Positions 1-8,075 of a stretch of DNA of 11,080 nt are shown piece after piece. The translations under genes and the position numbers were made by a program. The notes under the pieces are model-generated. The model worked only from the letters and a program-made list of their open reading frames with translations, was not told the origin of the DNA and did no database searches. This DNA comes from an uncultured Akkermansia sp. GTDB taxonomy: Bacteria > Verrucomicrobiota > Verrucomicrobiia > Verrucomicrobiales > Akkermansiaceae. Within the stretch, counting starts at the first letter, position 1, and every line of letters begins with the position of its first letter. The stretch is from assembly GCA_904501975.1 (NCBI GenBank), contig CAJGCZ010000053.1:1-11080 (forward strand), in the 5' to 3' direction.

Positions 1-3000
1 AGCTGCCGGTGCTTGTCTGCACGCGGGTTTGATTGCCATCGGCATCGAACTCCGGCAGGAAGAGACTCTCATCATCCTCCACAATGCGGGTGTACTGGTT
101 GAGTGCATTCGCAGAGTAGACGGACGTTTTCTCTCCCTCCACGGCAAATTCTCTATTGCCAATGTTATCATACGCATAGCCGTAGGAAACACCGTTCACG
201 CGGGCACTGCTCAGCTCGGAGCGGGTGTTGTGGGCGAAGATATCGTTCACCACAGCACCTTGGCGGGCTGTATTGCGAGTGGTCGGGCGGCCAAGGGCAT
301 CGTAGCTGTACTCGCGCTGTACTACCAGAGAGCTGCCGCGGTGGTAGGCCATGCCAATAAGCAGGTCGCGAGCGGGCTCATAACTCTGCGTAAGCACCAT
401 GTTGTTGGGCTTGGTGAGGCGGTGCAGCAAGTTGCTGCCTTGCAGGTACTCGTAGCCAAAGAGCTTCTGCTCGCCGCCGTGTGTAAAGCCGGCGCTGTTG
501 ATGCGGCCCTCCTCGCCGTAACCGGTGCTGACTGTTTGCTGCACGGCGCCGTTCTTGGCATAGGTGTAGCCCGCCGAGCGACCGAAGGAGTCGCGCAGCT
601 CGGTGATAAGGTGGGTGTCACCATCCATCGCCAAGGAGTCCGTCTCCGCTTCGCCATAGGCGTTGTAGCCGAGGGTGCGGATACTCTCTGCCACCGAGCC
701 GTCGGCATGGGGATTGAGGTTATCTCGCTCCGTCATCTGCACGAGTTGGCCTAAGTGGTTGTAGGCAAAACGGCGGGCGGGCGTGTAGGAATCCTCCACG
801 GGTTCAGCCCCTTCTTCGGCGGGGTAGTAGCAGGCGGTACTCAGCAACAGACCGCGCTCCTGCTCGTAGGTGTAGGCAGTGAAGCGACCACGGGCATTCG
901 TCTCGGTAGCAAGGCGATTGAAGGCATCATAGCTCTTGACGACGGAGGAACCATCGGCGTAGGTCTTGCGCGTCTCCAGCCCGGTAGCGGCATCGAATGT
1001 CCAGGTGGTTTCATCGCCAGCCGCCGCGCCTTCGCCGCTTTGGCTTGGCGAGCCATCTGCGTTCGTTTCAGGAGCCCCTCGGAACGTCATCAGCATGGTC
1101 ATGTTGTTGGCCTCATCATAACCGAAGCAGGCGGGCTGTAGGGCAGTGCCCCATTCGGCCAGCTTGCGGCCTCGGTGGTCGTACTTGTAGCATGCGGTGT
1201 TGCCCATGGCATCCGTGACCACGGCGGGGAGGTCGTGCACGGCATCGTAAGCGGTGGTGGTGACAGCGCCGGAGGCATCCGTTACGTTCACAGTACGCCC
1301 GGCAAGGTCGGTGTGGGTAGTGGTGGCATTGCTGCGGCCATCCACCTGCACCAGGGTGATACCCGTGGAGGTGTAGCTGCGTGTGGCCGTGGTGGTGATA
1401 CCCGCGTAATCCTTCTGCATGGTGCTAAAGCCATCCTTTGTTACACTCTCAGCGGTTATGGCAGAGGTGGGCACGGAGCTGTAGCTTGTTACCACGGCGA
1501 GGGCGGTAAACTCACTCCACTCGGTTGCACTGTTGCCACGTTCATCTACGCTAATGCTCTTGCTTGCCAAGGTGGCGCTAAGCTGCGAGATAAGCTGCTT
1601 TTGCGTGGAAACAAGCGGCTCACCCTCCGCATTGTAGCGGGTGCGGGTGGTGACGCTATACACGCCATCCTCCATAGATTCTACGCTGTAGGCCATCTCC
1701 ACCACGGGGGAGTTGTCCTTGGTGGGGGTAGAGGCCAGCGCGAGGGTTTGCTTGGTAACGGCGCCGAAGCGGTCGTACTCTACCAGCGTGGCGGCGGTTT
1801 TGGGCGTGTTCCACCCCGTGTCCTGATACAGCTTCACCGGCTGCCCCTTGGCGTTGTACTCACTGCGCGAGTAAATGAAGCCCGTGGTGCTTGCCTGTGC
1901 CTGCATGGTGGTTTGGCCGAAGCCGTTGCTGATGCTCTGGGCGATGGTGGTGCCATCTGCCAGCTTGGTGGTGCTGCGCTCATTGTTGCCGTTGAGGTCG
2001 TACACATACACCAAGGCACGCTGCGCCGTACCGCTGACGGAAGCGGTGGAGCCATCCGTGTTGCGGGTGGTGATGGTGGTGGCGCCTGCGGGGGTGGTGA
2101 CGGTGGTGGTAAGACCATCAGCGCTGTAGGCGGTAGTAGTGATGCGGCCCAGTACATCCGTTTGCTTCGTGATGCGGCCCAAGGCATCGTACTCGGTGGA
2201 TTCGGTGGTCTCCATGGGGCCTGCACGGCGGATGGTGGAGAGCACGCGCCCGGCGGCATCGCGGGTGAACTCCGTGATGGTCTCGGGGGTGATGCAGGTG
2301 GTGCCGTCGTAGACCGCTTCGCGGGTAGTTTCCGTGAGGCTGCGGGCGGAGTCGTAGGCGTATGTGGTGGTAATGCCGTCCTCATCCGTCTCGCTCAGGC
2401 GGCCGCAGCACATCCATTCCGTGGTGGAGAAGCGGCCATTAGCACGGGTGGTCTTGGTGACGCGCTGTTGCTCGTCGTATTCGTAAGCAGTGGTGTCCAG
2501 CAGCAACCACTGAGAACCGTCCCAGATACTTTCCTGCTCGAAGGTGAGGGTATCATCGGCGGCGATAAACTCCTCTGTTTTTCGGCTGTGGGCAGCGACC
2601 AACTCACCGTTAGCCTTGGTGATGCTAGTGTGCTTGTGGATAGCACCGTGCTCGGTGGTAGATTCGTACTCGTGGAAAGTCTGCACACCGGCACTATCCT
2701 GCGAGAACTTGGGCTTACCGGCGGCGTAAGCGTATGCGGGCTCAGGGCCGAAGGTTTCCTCAATGCTTACTTGTTGCAGGATGCTGCCACCGGCTGTTAC
2801 CATCGTGGTGGTGCGCTCCAGCTCAGCAGATTCCTCGTAGCTGTAGGCCGTATTGCGGAACAGCACTTCCGTGCCGGAGGCATTCACATGATACTCTGCC
2901 ACGGTAGCGGGGCGCACATCAAAGAAGCGAGCTGTGGCGTAGGTGGTGCGGGTTACTTTAGCCAGGTCGGCACCCCACGGGGATTTCTCCAAGGTGAGGC

Positions 3001-5275
3001 GTCCCAAGGAATCGTGCTCGTATTCGGTAATACCGCCATCGGCGCGCTGTTGCTTGACCATGCGATTATCCTCGCCGTAGAAGTAAGAGGTGCATTGCGC
3101 CACCTCAGAGCCGTAGCCCTCGGTGACAGAGTAGAGCTGCCAGCCGGCGGAGGAATCGTTGAACACGGAGCGGGTGCAGGAGGCCACCTTGTCGGGCGTG
3201 GCGGCAAAGAACACCGACTCCGTGCGCACCATGAGACCGGGCAAGGGATAGGTGGTCTCGTAGCGGTGTACGATGGCTTCGTCGCCCACGCCCTTGGTGA
3301 TGGTTACAACGCCGTTTACCTCGCTGCGTGTGAGGCTGTGCGGGTCGCGCCCTGTCTGCTGACGGGTGAGCGTGGTGTCGTTACCGCTGCGCTGAATCGT
3401 CTCTTGCTTAAACGGCGTAGCATCCTCCGCAGCATCAGGCGTAAACCAATCGAGCTGCAAATCGCCATTATCGGCGGTGGAGCACACGAGTTTAGCCTCA
3501 GCAGAAGCACAGGAAAGCAGGTTGCCCTCATTGTCAAACTGAGTTTGCACGTGTAGAGCGCGGTCGGTTGCCGTAACGATGCGCCCCTCGGGGGAGGTGA
3601 TGCGGTGCACGGTGCCGTTGCTCATATCAAAGGTGAGGCAGAGTCCGTTGGCATCCTTCATCATGATGAAGGCGGGAGTGCGGGAAGTGGTGGGGTTGAA
3701 ATCGCCATCCTGATACTGAATGCGATTAATCGCCATGCCGGAGCTGCCGGTGGTGCCGGCCTCTGCGGAATCCTCAGCGGGGATGGCAAAGAGCAGAGCC
3801 TCGCCCACGGGCGGGGTGATGACTACCTGAGAGTCCTCGATGGCTGCCTTCCAGCGCCACGGGGAGTCGTAGAGCGCCTTGCCGGTGGCGGGGTTGAGCG
3901 TGACGAAGGAGGGGCAAACATCGCCCTCCCAGCCGGGGGCTTGCGTGGCAGCGTGGCGGTCTGCATCGCCATCGGTAGTATTACCGCAGCCACAGGTATT
4001 GCAGACTTGCGGAACGCCGCCCTTGTATTCTACCTCTTCGCATGCCTGTTTGGCTTGGATCGCGTAGCGGAAGAGCTTGCGGTTGTTGGCATTGCCGCCC
4101 TTCATCGGGTCGTTGGTTACGCGACCATAGATGAAATAATCACCGGCGGGCAGAACAAGGGTACGCACCGTGCGTTTCCAAGCAGCTGCACCGCTGTCGA
4201 AATCCTGCCACTCCGTGCCTTGCAAATCCATGTGGAAGCAAACAGAATCCGCGAAGTTCAGAATATCGGCTTCATGATTGCTGAGCTTGGGAGCGGTATC
4301 GAAAGCGGACTGAATGGCATCGTCTGCCAATTCCGAGTTGGAAATCAGCAAATCGCCATGGTCATCCACCGTCATGCAGACGGAGAGCTGCGTGGGGCGG
4401 AGGAGTACAAGCTTATCACCTTTGAGAACAAGCTGATTGGTGACAGCCGCCTGATTCATCAGGTCAACGCACACACCGGAGTACACCGTATCCCAGTCGC
4501 TACCGGGCTTTTGCGGTTCGGTGAACGTGGTGCGGTTGAAACCAATGGGGCTGACTTCGCTCTGGATGAAAGTAAAATCGGGAGACACGCCCTCGGAAAC
4601 GGGGGCACCGGCGGTGGTGTTGGATGTCGTATTCATGACGGTATTGGTATTGGTTGTGGCAACGAAATCGGTGCCGGAGTTAAGGTTTGCAGAAGCGAGA
4701 GCTGCTGCGGAGGGGGTGGTAGATTCGGTGTTACCACCGATTACCGGGGATTGGTCGCAAAAAGCGGCCACAGTGTTGCTACCCGTGGGGGTAGATTCGG
4801 GGCAAGAGTTCTGCTCTTGCACGCCATCCTCACCGGGGGTGAGGCTATCGAATGTGTCGTTAGACATAGTATTTGTTTCCTTTCTGGTTATAATGGTGAC
4901 AGGAAGAGCCCTGTCGGCTTTTGCTTCACTTGAAGCGGTGGAGCCTTGCCCGGAGGGTGCGCCCACGAGTTCGCAGACGTGAGAACCTGCTTGCTTGTTG
5001 GTATGCAACCCAGCCGGAGCTTCGGCATCCGATTCGCCGGAGGCGATACAATGGGTGGCTTGGGTAGGCATAGTGGACTGCCTACTTTCTGCCGGGGTGG
5101 GCTCAATGCTAAGCCCGGATTCTTCTTGCTGAGCTTCGCTTGTCTCGGCGTCTCGGGTGGGCGTACCATCGGGAAGCCCCCAGCTTTTCAGCGTAGCCGG
5201 ATGAGATTGAGCACAGCTTGAGGAAAATTGTCGTGCAGCCTGGGGCTGCTCTGGAGAAAACTTGTTCATGACCAT
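1..5275 (-). CDS. RHS/YD-repeat protein, large, C-terminus cut by window edge
   Basis: The minus frame is open from 5275 to the window edge, at least 1758 codons, with no stop seen. From roughly residue 750 onward it holds many YD/RHS repeats, for example TEYEHDSLGRLT, TEYDALGRITKQTDVLGRIT, YSYDALGRPTTRNTARQG and YAYDNIGNREF. The first 200 or so residues are rich in Ser, Thr, Pro and Glu with no obvious signal peptide. A Cys cluster, CNTCGCG, lies near 3980-4010. The RHS core signature and any C-terminal toxin or variable tip would lie beyond base 1. RHS proteins form large beta-cocoon shells, often secreted or cell-surface and often carrying polymorphic C-terminal effectors; which type this is cannot be told here. 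The start is uncertain. ATG 5275 is 16 nt after the upstream gene's stop but has no Shine-Dalgarno. ATG 4867, in the same frame, has an AAAGGA site and gives at least 1622 codons. ATG 5317 and 5269 are also in frame. Confidence 0.9.
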   Translation of the reverse strand, partial: MVMNKFSPEQPQAARQFSSSCAQSHPATLKSWGLPDGTPTRDAETSEAQQEESGLSIEPTPAESRQSTMPTQATHCIASGESDAEAPAGLHTNKQAGSHVCELVGAPSGQGSTASSEAKADRALPVTIITRKETNTMSNDTFDSLTPGEDGVQEQNSCPESTPTGSNTVAAFCDQSPVIGGNTESTTPSAAALASANLNSGTDFVATTNTNTVMNTTSNTTAGAPVSEGVSPDFTFIQSEVSPIGFNRTTFTEPQKPGSDWDTVYSGVCVDLMNQAAVTNQLVLKGDKLVLLRPTQLSVCMTVDDHGDLLISNSELADDAIQSAFDTAPKLSNHEADILNFADSVCFHMDLQGTEWQDFDSGAAAWKRTVRTLVLPAGDYFIYGRVTNDPMKGGNANNRKLFRYAIQAKQACEEVEYKGGVPQVCNTCGCGNTTDGDADRHAATQAPGWEGDVCPSFVTLNPATGKALYDSPWRWKAAIEDSQVVITPPVGEALLFAIPAEDSAEAGTTGSSGMAINRIQYQDGDFNPTTSRTPAFIMMKDANGLCLTFDMSNGTVHRITSPEGRIVTATDRALHVQTQFDNEGNLLSCASAEAKLVCSTADNGDLQLDWFTPDAAEDATPFKQETIQRSGNDTTLTRQQTGRDPHSLTRSEVNGVVTITKGVGDEAIVHRYETTYPLPGLMVRTESVFFAATPDKVASCTRSVFNDSSAGWQLYSVTEGYGSEVAQCTSYFYGEDNRMVKQQRADGGITEYEHDSLGRLTLEKSPWGADLAKVTRTTYATARFFDVRPATVAEYHVNASGTEVLFRNTAYSYEESAELERTTTMVTAGGSILQQVSIEETFGPEPAYAYAAGKPKFSQDSAGVQTFHEYESTTEHGAIHKHTSITKANGELVAAHSRKTEEFIAADDTLTFEQESIWDGSQWLLLDTTAYEYDEQQRVTKTTRANGRFSTTEWMCCGRLSETDEDGITTTYAYDSARSLTETTREAVYDGTTCITPETITEFTRDAAGRVLSTIRRAGPMETTESTEYDALGRITKQTDVLGRITTTAYSADGLTTTVTTPAGATTITTRNTDGSTASVSGTAQRALVYVYDLNGNNERSTTKLADGTTIAQSISNGFGQTTMQAQASTTGFIYSRSEYNAKGQPVKLYQDTGWNTPKTAATLVEYDRFGAVTKQTLALASTPTKDNSPVVEMAYSVESMEDGVYSVTTRTRYNAEGEPLVSTQKQLISQLSATLASKSISVDERGNSATEWSEFTALAVVTSYSSVPTSAITAESVTKDGFSTMQKDYAGITTTATRSYTSTGITLVQVDGRSNATTTHTDLAGRTVNVTDASGAVTTTAYDAVHDLPAVVTDAMGNTACYKYDHRGRKLAEWGTALQPACFGYDEANNMTMLMTFRGAPETNADGSPSQSGEGAAAGDETTWTFDAATGLETRKTYADGSSVVKSYDAFNRLATETNARGRFTAYTYEQERGLLLSTACYYPAEEGAEPVEDSYTPARRFAYNHLGQLVQMTERDNLNPHADGSVAESIRTLGYNAYGEAETDSLAMDGDTHLITELRDSFGRSAGYTYAKNGAVQQTVSTGYGEEGRINSAGFTHGGEQKLFGYEYLQGSNLLHRLTKPNNMVLTQSYEPARDLLIGMAYHRGSSLVVQREYSYDALGRPTTRNTARQGAVVNDIFAHNTRSELSSARVNGVSYGYAYDNIGNREFAVEGEKTSVYSANALNQYTRIVEDDESLFLPEFDADGNQTRVQTSTGS
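4878..4883 (-). promoter_or_regulatory. Possible internal ribosome binding site for a shorter RHS start at 4867
   Basis: On the minus strand AAAGGA lies 10 nt before an in-frame ATG (4867-4865), which begins MSNDTFDSL. The same AAAGGA core precedes the genes starting at 7540, 9007 and 9293, so it is the local Shine-Dalgarno style. The upstream starts at 5275, 5269 and 5317 have no such site. The codons just before it include ATA and AGA, as expected if this stretch is a leader rather than coding. The 10-nt spacing is somewhat long. Confidence 0.45.
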
Positions 5276-5291
5276 AGTGCGTGTGTCAAAA

Positions 5292-6269
5292 TCAGAGAAC
5301 AATCCAAGGGGAATCATCAAACACAGGCGGCTGCTCGGCCTTGTGCATGAACCAGTATCTGGGAGCGATAACCCTGTGGGGCTTACCCATCCATGCAGCC
5401 CACCAAGAAAGAGCCGAGTTGGAGATAACCAGCTCCTGCATGGCGGTCATGTGGTACAGTTGCTCACAGCCCATGTGGGAATCTGCGCGGAACGAGTATT
5501 TGCGGAACTCCGGCATCTCGACCAGCATGGCCAGGGCTTCGCTGGGCTTATCACTGAACACCACCACTTCGCGGATGCCTTTCGACAAACGAGCTGCAGC
5601 CTTTTGCAGGAACTGAGCCGTACTCAGGCGATACTTACTGTATTTGTACGGATCGTTGCCGATGGTGATGTGGATGCCGACCGTGCCGGGAATCTTATCA
5701 ACGGCTGTGAGCGGGGCAAAGAGATGGCGAATAATCGGCTCAATCCCTGCAAAGTAATTGGCGTTTTGGAAATAGCCGCTCAGACCGCCGCTGGTCACCG
5801 TTTCGGGAATTGGCGTGTACAAGTAAGACTCTTCCTCATACACCGCAGGTTCGTTCGCCCCACAAAGCGTACTCGGCAGAGCGTTCATACCAAGCGCAGA
5901 ACGCAGTTGGCGAGTCTCCTCGTTGTACGCCCAAGGGATGCGGCAATCAACCTTGACACGGCGAGAATGAGCCACCACCGCTGCGATGGAGAACAAGAGG
6001 TCACCGAGCTTCATGCCCGGGTGGAAACAGGGGGAGATGTGCGATGTGGAGTGCCTATTCATGCCTTTAGCGGAGTTCGCAAAGTTCATGGAGAGGTTTC
6101 CCATTTTGCCCTCCAAAGTGCTTTCTTGCTCTGCTTCGTCAGAATCCGTCACCTTTTTTGAGAGAGAGGTGAACATATTGACGAGGGGGAGGGTGCTCAG
6201 TCCGGCGCTAATGCCGCTGCGCTTACGTTTCGGCTTGGAGCCGCTGTATGTGATGGTTGCTGTCTTCAT
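5292..6269 (-). CDS. Glycosyltransferase family 11 protein (alpha-1,2-fucosyltransferase-like)
   Basis: 325 aa. GT11 enzymes transfer fucose from GDP-fucose to galactose or related acceptors on surface glycans. Family landmarks appear in order. MKLGDLLFSIAAVVAHSRR (86-104) replaces the usual GNQxFQYAxALA loop. LSGYFQNANYF (163-173) matches the typical GYFQSxKYF. VVVFSDKP (235-242) matches the FSDD segment. VISNSALSWWAAWMG (281-295) and RVIAPRYWF (299-307) match the NSSFSWWxAWL and xxPxxWF region. The classical HxRRGD motif is altered to GIHITIGNDPYKYSKY (198-213), so the basic pair normally contacting GDP-fucose is missing. An extra N-terminal stretch of about 85 residues, basic then acidic, precedes the domain. 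The start has AAAGAG about 8 nt upstream. Its stop is 16 nt before the longer RHS start, suggesting co-transcription. Fold assignment is fairly sure; fucose specificity is not. Confidence 0.8.
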   Translation of the reverse strand: MKTATITYSGSKPKRKRSGISAGLSTLPLVNMFTSLSKKVTDSDEAEQESTLEGKMGNLSMNFANSAKGMNRHSTSHISPCFHPGMKLGDLLFSIAAVVAHSRRVKVDCRIPWAYNEETRQLRSALGMNALPSTLCGANEPAVYEEESYLYTPIPETVTSGGLSGYFQNANYFAGIEPIIRHLFAPLTAVDKIPGTVGIHITIGNDPYKYSKYRLSTAQFLQKAAARLSKGIREVVVFSDKPSEALAMLVEMPEFRKYSFRADSHMGCEQLYHMTAMQELVISNSALSWWAAWMGKPHRVIAPRYWFMHKAEQPPVFDDSPWIVL

Positions 6270-6337
6270 CGTTTTCTCTTTCTTGTTTGTTGTGGGTATG
6301 TGCGGCCCTCCGACTTGCGAATCAAGGCAGCTTTTTG

Positions 6338-6356
6338 CAGAAAACTGAATTTTCTG
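6338..6356 (-). other. Small stem-loop in the leader between the sigma-like gene and the GT11 gene
   Basis: A perfect 7-bp stem, CAGAAAA with TTTTCTG, encloses a 5-nt loop about 70 nt upstream of the glycosyltransferase start. No run of T follows on the minus strand, so it is not a textbook terminator. The rest of the 163-bp gap (6270-6432) shows no clear promoter. Confidence 0.4.
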
Positions 6357-6432
6357 TTCCGAGTTGTCCTGAGTCGTGCTGCCTAGGAGGAGGCATACCG
6401 GAGAGCCTACACATACTTATGCCGTCAAATCC

Positions 6433-6987
6433 TTACTGTTCCCCCCTCCTATATGCAGAAAAAGCTATTTTTATTTGCCTTTGAATTCTGGACAGCTTCT
6501 TTTTATTCCAGCCGAATGCAATTCTTGCTGCATTAAATGAGGGTACGTCCAGAAATGCCTCGATGAGAGCTATTGCGTCTTTCGAAAGACGTGTTTGGGA
6601 TAACTGTAAGATCTCAAAGGCTTCATGGGCAGGCGAGAAAAGAAAATAAGAATTCGGGCACGCGATATGTGACGCCAGTTCTTCATTTAACGTTTGTAAA
6701 CGTTCTTGCTTACGGTAAAACTGACTATTCACTTTTGTGAATATTTTGTTAACGCAACCCCGTAAATAGTTTCTCATATCGGGAACCTCGCCTATCTCAT
6801 AAAGAGAGAGAGCTTTTTGCGCTAGCTTCACGGCGTTCTTATTTACAGCTGCTTCAAAGTCTTTGAGCATGCTGGTAGGTTCCTCCTTGTATTTAAAGGA
6901 GATGATACGCTTGAGAGGTTCAATGATAGTTTTGATAACTTCATCAATCGGAGATTGATGCCGACGGATTTTTGTGTTGTTTTTCAT
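6433..6987 (-). CDS. Putative sigma-70-like / helix-turn-helix DNA-binding protein
   Basis: 184 aa, soluble, Lys-rich. The layout resembles a small sigma factor. Residues 45-105 look like a region-2-type helical segment (VPDMRNYLRGCVNKIF, then FYRKQERLQTLNEEL). After a linker, residues 133-181 look like a region-4-type helix-turn-helix: LSKDAIALIEAFLDVPSFN, then AARIAFGWNKKKLSRIQRQIKIAFSAYRR in the recognition-helix position. This is judged by eye; no diagnostic signature is complete, so phage-type regulator is an equally good label. The ATG lies immediately beside a 28-bp palindrome (6989-7016) and no Shine-Dalgarno is visible there, hinting at autoregulation or structured-leader control. 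It is the nearest upstream gene to the GT11/RHS pair on the same strand, with a 163-bp gap, so it could regulate or merely neighbour them. Base composition is more AT-rich than the RHS gene. Confidence 0.6.
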   Translation of the reverse strand: MKNNTKIRRHQSPIDEVIKTIIEPLKRIISFKYKEEPTSMLKDFEAAVNKNAVKLAQKALSLYEIGEVPDMRNYLRGCVNKIFTKVNSQFYRKQERLQTLNEELASHIACPNSYFLFSPAHEAFEILQLSQTRLSKDAIALIEAFLDVPSFNAARIAFGWNKKKLSRIQRQIKIAFSAYRRGEQ

Positions 6988-6988
6988 T

Positions 6989-7016
6989 GTTCACGTGTGG
7001 GTTAGCACAGGTGAAC
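6989..7016 (-). promoter_or_regulatory. 28-bp interrupted palindrome abutting the start of the sigma-like gene
   Basis: The outer 6-bp arms GTTCAC/GTGAAC and inner 4-bp arms TGTG/CACA are each complementary, separated by one mismatch per side and a 6-nt centre. The element ends one base before the ATG at 6987. It could be a dimer operator for the encoded protein, or an mRNA hairpin controlling initiation. No ribosome binding site is otherwise seen there. Confidence 0.5.
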
Positions 7017-7060
7017 AGAAGTGATGGGCTCAAACTCCGCCTGGATGGTCCTAAAATATG

Positions 7061-7106
7061 AAGGGAGCAGACAGCGTGGTTGTGAACCATCACTATCTGC
7101 TCCCTT
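7061..7106 (-). terminator. Long hairpin, terminator-like, between two minus-strand genes
   Basis: An 11-bp perfect outer stem (AAGGGAGCAGA with TCTGCTCCCTT) encloses a 24-nt interior that can form a second stem (TGGTT with AACCA). On the minus strand the stem is followed by CATATTTTAG, a weak T-rich tail. It lies downstream of the gene ending at 7184 and upstream of the sigma-like gene. It could be a terminator or an inverted-repeat protein-binding site. Confidence 0.5.
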
Positions 7107-7144
7107 GTGCGGGTTAATCAGAAAGCTAACAGCTAATAATTAAT

Positions 7145-7160
7145 CGAGTCTAAAGACTCG
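7145..7160 (-). terminator. Short hairpin just after the 118-aa gene
   Basis: CGAGTC and GACTCG form a perfect 6-bp stem with a 4-nt loop, 24 nt past the stop codon at 7184. On the minus strand it is followed by the AT-rich run ATTAATTATT. This position and tail fit a weak intrinsic terminator. Confidence 0.5.
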
Positions 7161-7183
7161 CACGAGAATATTGTTAAAGCGCA

Positions 7184-7540
7184 TCAATGCTTGGGCAGAG
7201 CTTGTAGGTACTTCAGAATCAAATCGAGCTCCGGTGCAAGCAATAGCCTTACTACATGAGTTGGATAACCCTCATATGCGCTTATTGCGTAATAGCCATC
7301 CCGATGTTCTTTTTGGCACCAGATGATGAAATTCTTTTGGCGTTCCGTGTAATTTCCGGTCAGAGGAGTTTTTTTATTATTTTGCTCTGATTCCGGATAG
7401 AATGATTCCTTAACCTCATGCTGGAGGAAGTTCGTATCAATACGCCCCTGTTCTACCCTAATAATCAGTGTAGAGTGTTTTGCAGGTGTATTTGCAATAA
7501 TAACGTCTAGGATATGTTTTGCAAAATGTTTATATTTCAT
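7184..7540 (-). CDS. Hypothetical protein, 118 aa
   Basis: I do not recognise this protein. It has 118 residues, no signal peptide and no membrane segment. The sequence is of mixed character with a central charged stretch (HEVKESFYPESEQNNKK), an aromatic segment (NFIIWCQKEHRDGYYAISAYEGYP) and a Leu-rich helical end (VVRLLLAPELDLILKYLQALP). The start is supported by AAAGGA seven bases before the ATG. It begins 3 nt after the stop of the doubtful ORF 7544-7813, and its ribosome binding site lies inside that ORF's last codons. If the upstream ORF is real the two are translationally coupled. Two hairpins follow the stop. Composition is AT-rich compared with the RHS gene. Function is unknown. Confidence 0.6.
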   Translation of the reverse strand: MKYKHFAKHILDVIIANTPAKHSTLIIRVEQGRIDTNFLQHEVKESFYPESEQNNKKTPLTGNYTERQKNFIIWCQKEHRDGYYAISAYEGYPTHVVRLLLAPELDLILKYLQALPKH

Positions 7541-7543
7541 AAC

Positions 7544-7813
7544 TCAGTCCTTTCGTTTTTTTGAGGTGTGACGTCGTAACTGCCTGTGAGCAATAGAGAG
7601 AATCTGCTGCTCACGCGGATTTTTCGGAATCACCAGAGAGGATACACATGGCGGCAGCTGACAACACGCTATGGGAGAACCTCTTAGGAGGGGCACAGTA
7701 CACCCAGAAAGAATGATAACAAAAATTTCCTCTGGAGAGCTAATCAAAGTACACTTGGTTATGGCCCGAAACAAATAACACTGTAGCAAAGTGGAACCAA
7801 GCACCACACACAT
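7544..7813 (-). CDS. Doubtful small ORF, 89 aa, Cys-rich
   Basis: An 89-codon frame starts with MCVVLGSTLLQCYLFRAITKC, hydrophobic and rich in Cys, and ends in a basic tail (LRRHTSKKRKD). In its favour are AGAGG four bases before the ATG, a TATAAT hexamer about 60 bp upstream, and a stop only 3 nt before the next gene's ATG. Against it, the amino-acid composition is odd for a soluble bacterial protein, no domain is recognisable, and the codons do not look selected. It may simply be the leader of the downstream gene. I give it low confidence and assign no function. Confidence 0.3.
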   Translation of the reverse strand: MCVVLGSTLLQCYLFRAITKCTLISSPEEIFVIILSGCTVPLLRGSPIACCQLPPCVSSLVIPKNPREQQILSIAHRQLRRHTSKKRKD

Positions 7814-7871
7814 ACTACCTCTCCCAAATTTATTTGAGATGCTCTAAGATAGATGCTTGCTACAGTGTATA

Positions 7872-7877
7872 ATTATA
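7872..7877 (-). promoter_or_regulatory. Candidate -10 box for the 7813-7184 unit
   Basis: A perfect TATAAT on the minus strand lies 58 bp upstream of the ATG at 7813, in an AT-rich patch. No good -35 hexamer is seen at 16-18 bp, so this is only a weak promoter candidate. Confidence 0.3.
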
Positions 7878-7993
7878 GGCGCATGAGGAATCGTTAGCCA
7901 GACTCCCACGACGGCTGCCTAGACCCCCGCGTTTGCTGTTCTACAATATAGCGCAAATTTTGATTATGGAAAGAAAAAAATGTGATTGTGACA

Positions 7994-8010
7994 AAAAAAA
8001 TGCTTTTTTT
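7994..8010. repeat. A-tract/T-tract palindrome
   Basis: Seven A, then TGC, then seven T form a perfect palindrome with a 3-nt centre, at the left border of the hairpin-rich gap. Such tracts bend DNA and can act as a bidirectional weak terminator, but no stronger function can be read from it. Confidence 0.5.
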
Positions 8011-8039
8011 ATTCGCTTCGTTAATGTTTTTAGTTGATA

Positions 8040-8065
8040 GCCCCAAAAATAGCAATTTGTGGGGC
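8040..8065. repeat. Stem-loop, GCCCCA/TGGGGC type
   Basis: GCCCCA (8040-8045) pairs with TGGGGC (8060-8065). The stem continues with one A-G mismatch through AAAT/ATTT to a 4-nt loop. It is the first of a series of GCCCC...GGGGC hairpins in this gene-free stretch. Confidence 0.6.
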
Positions 8066-8075
8066 CGGTTAATGT

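Noticed and set aside
1175..3556. Plus-strand 793-codon open frame, and matching long plus frames at 29-1141 and 3605-4933
   Set aside because: They are in-phase antisense shadows of the RHS gene: codon boundaries coincide, and the frame stays open because the RHS gene rarely uses TTA, CTA and TCA. The translations are low-complexity and Gly/Ala/Val-rich with no domain.
4888..5169. Minus-strand 93-aa ORF between the GT11 gene and the internal RHS start
   Set aside because: It is an out-of-frame reading of the open RHS extension, Pro/Lys-rich, with no ribosome binding site.
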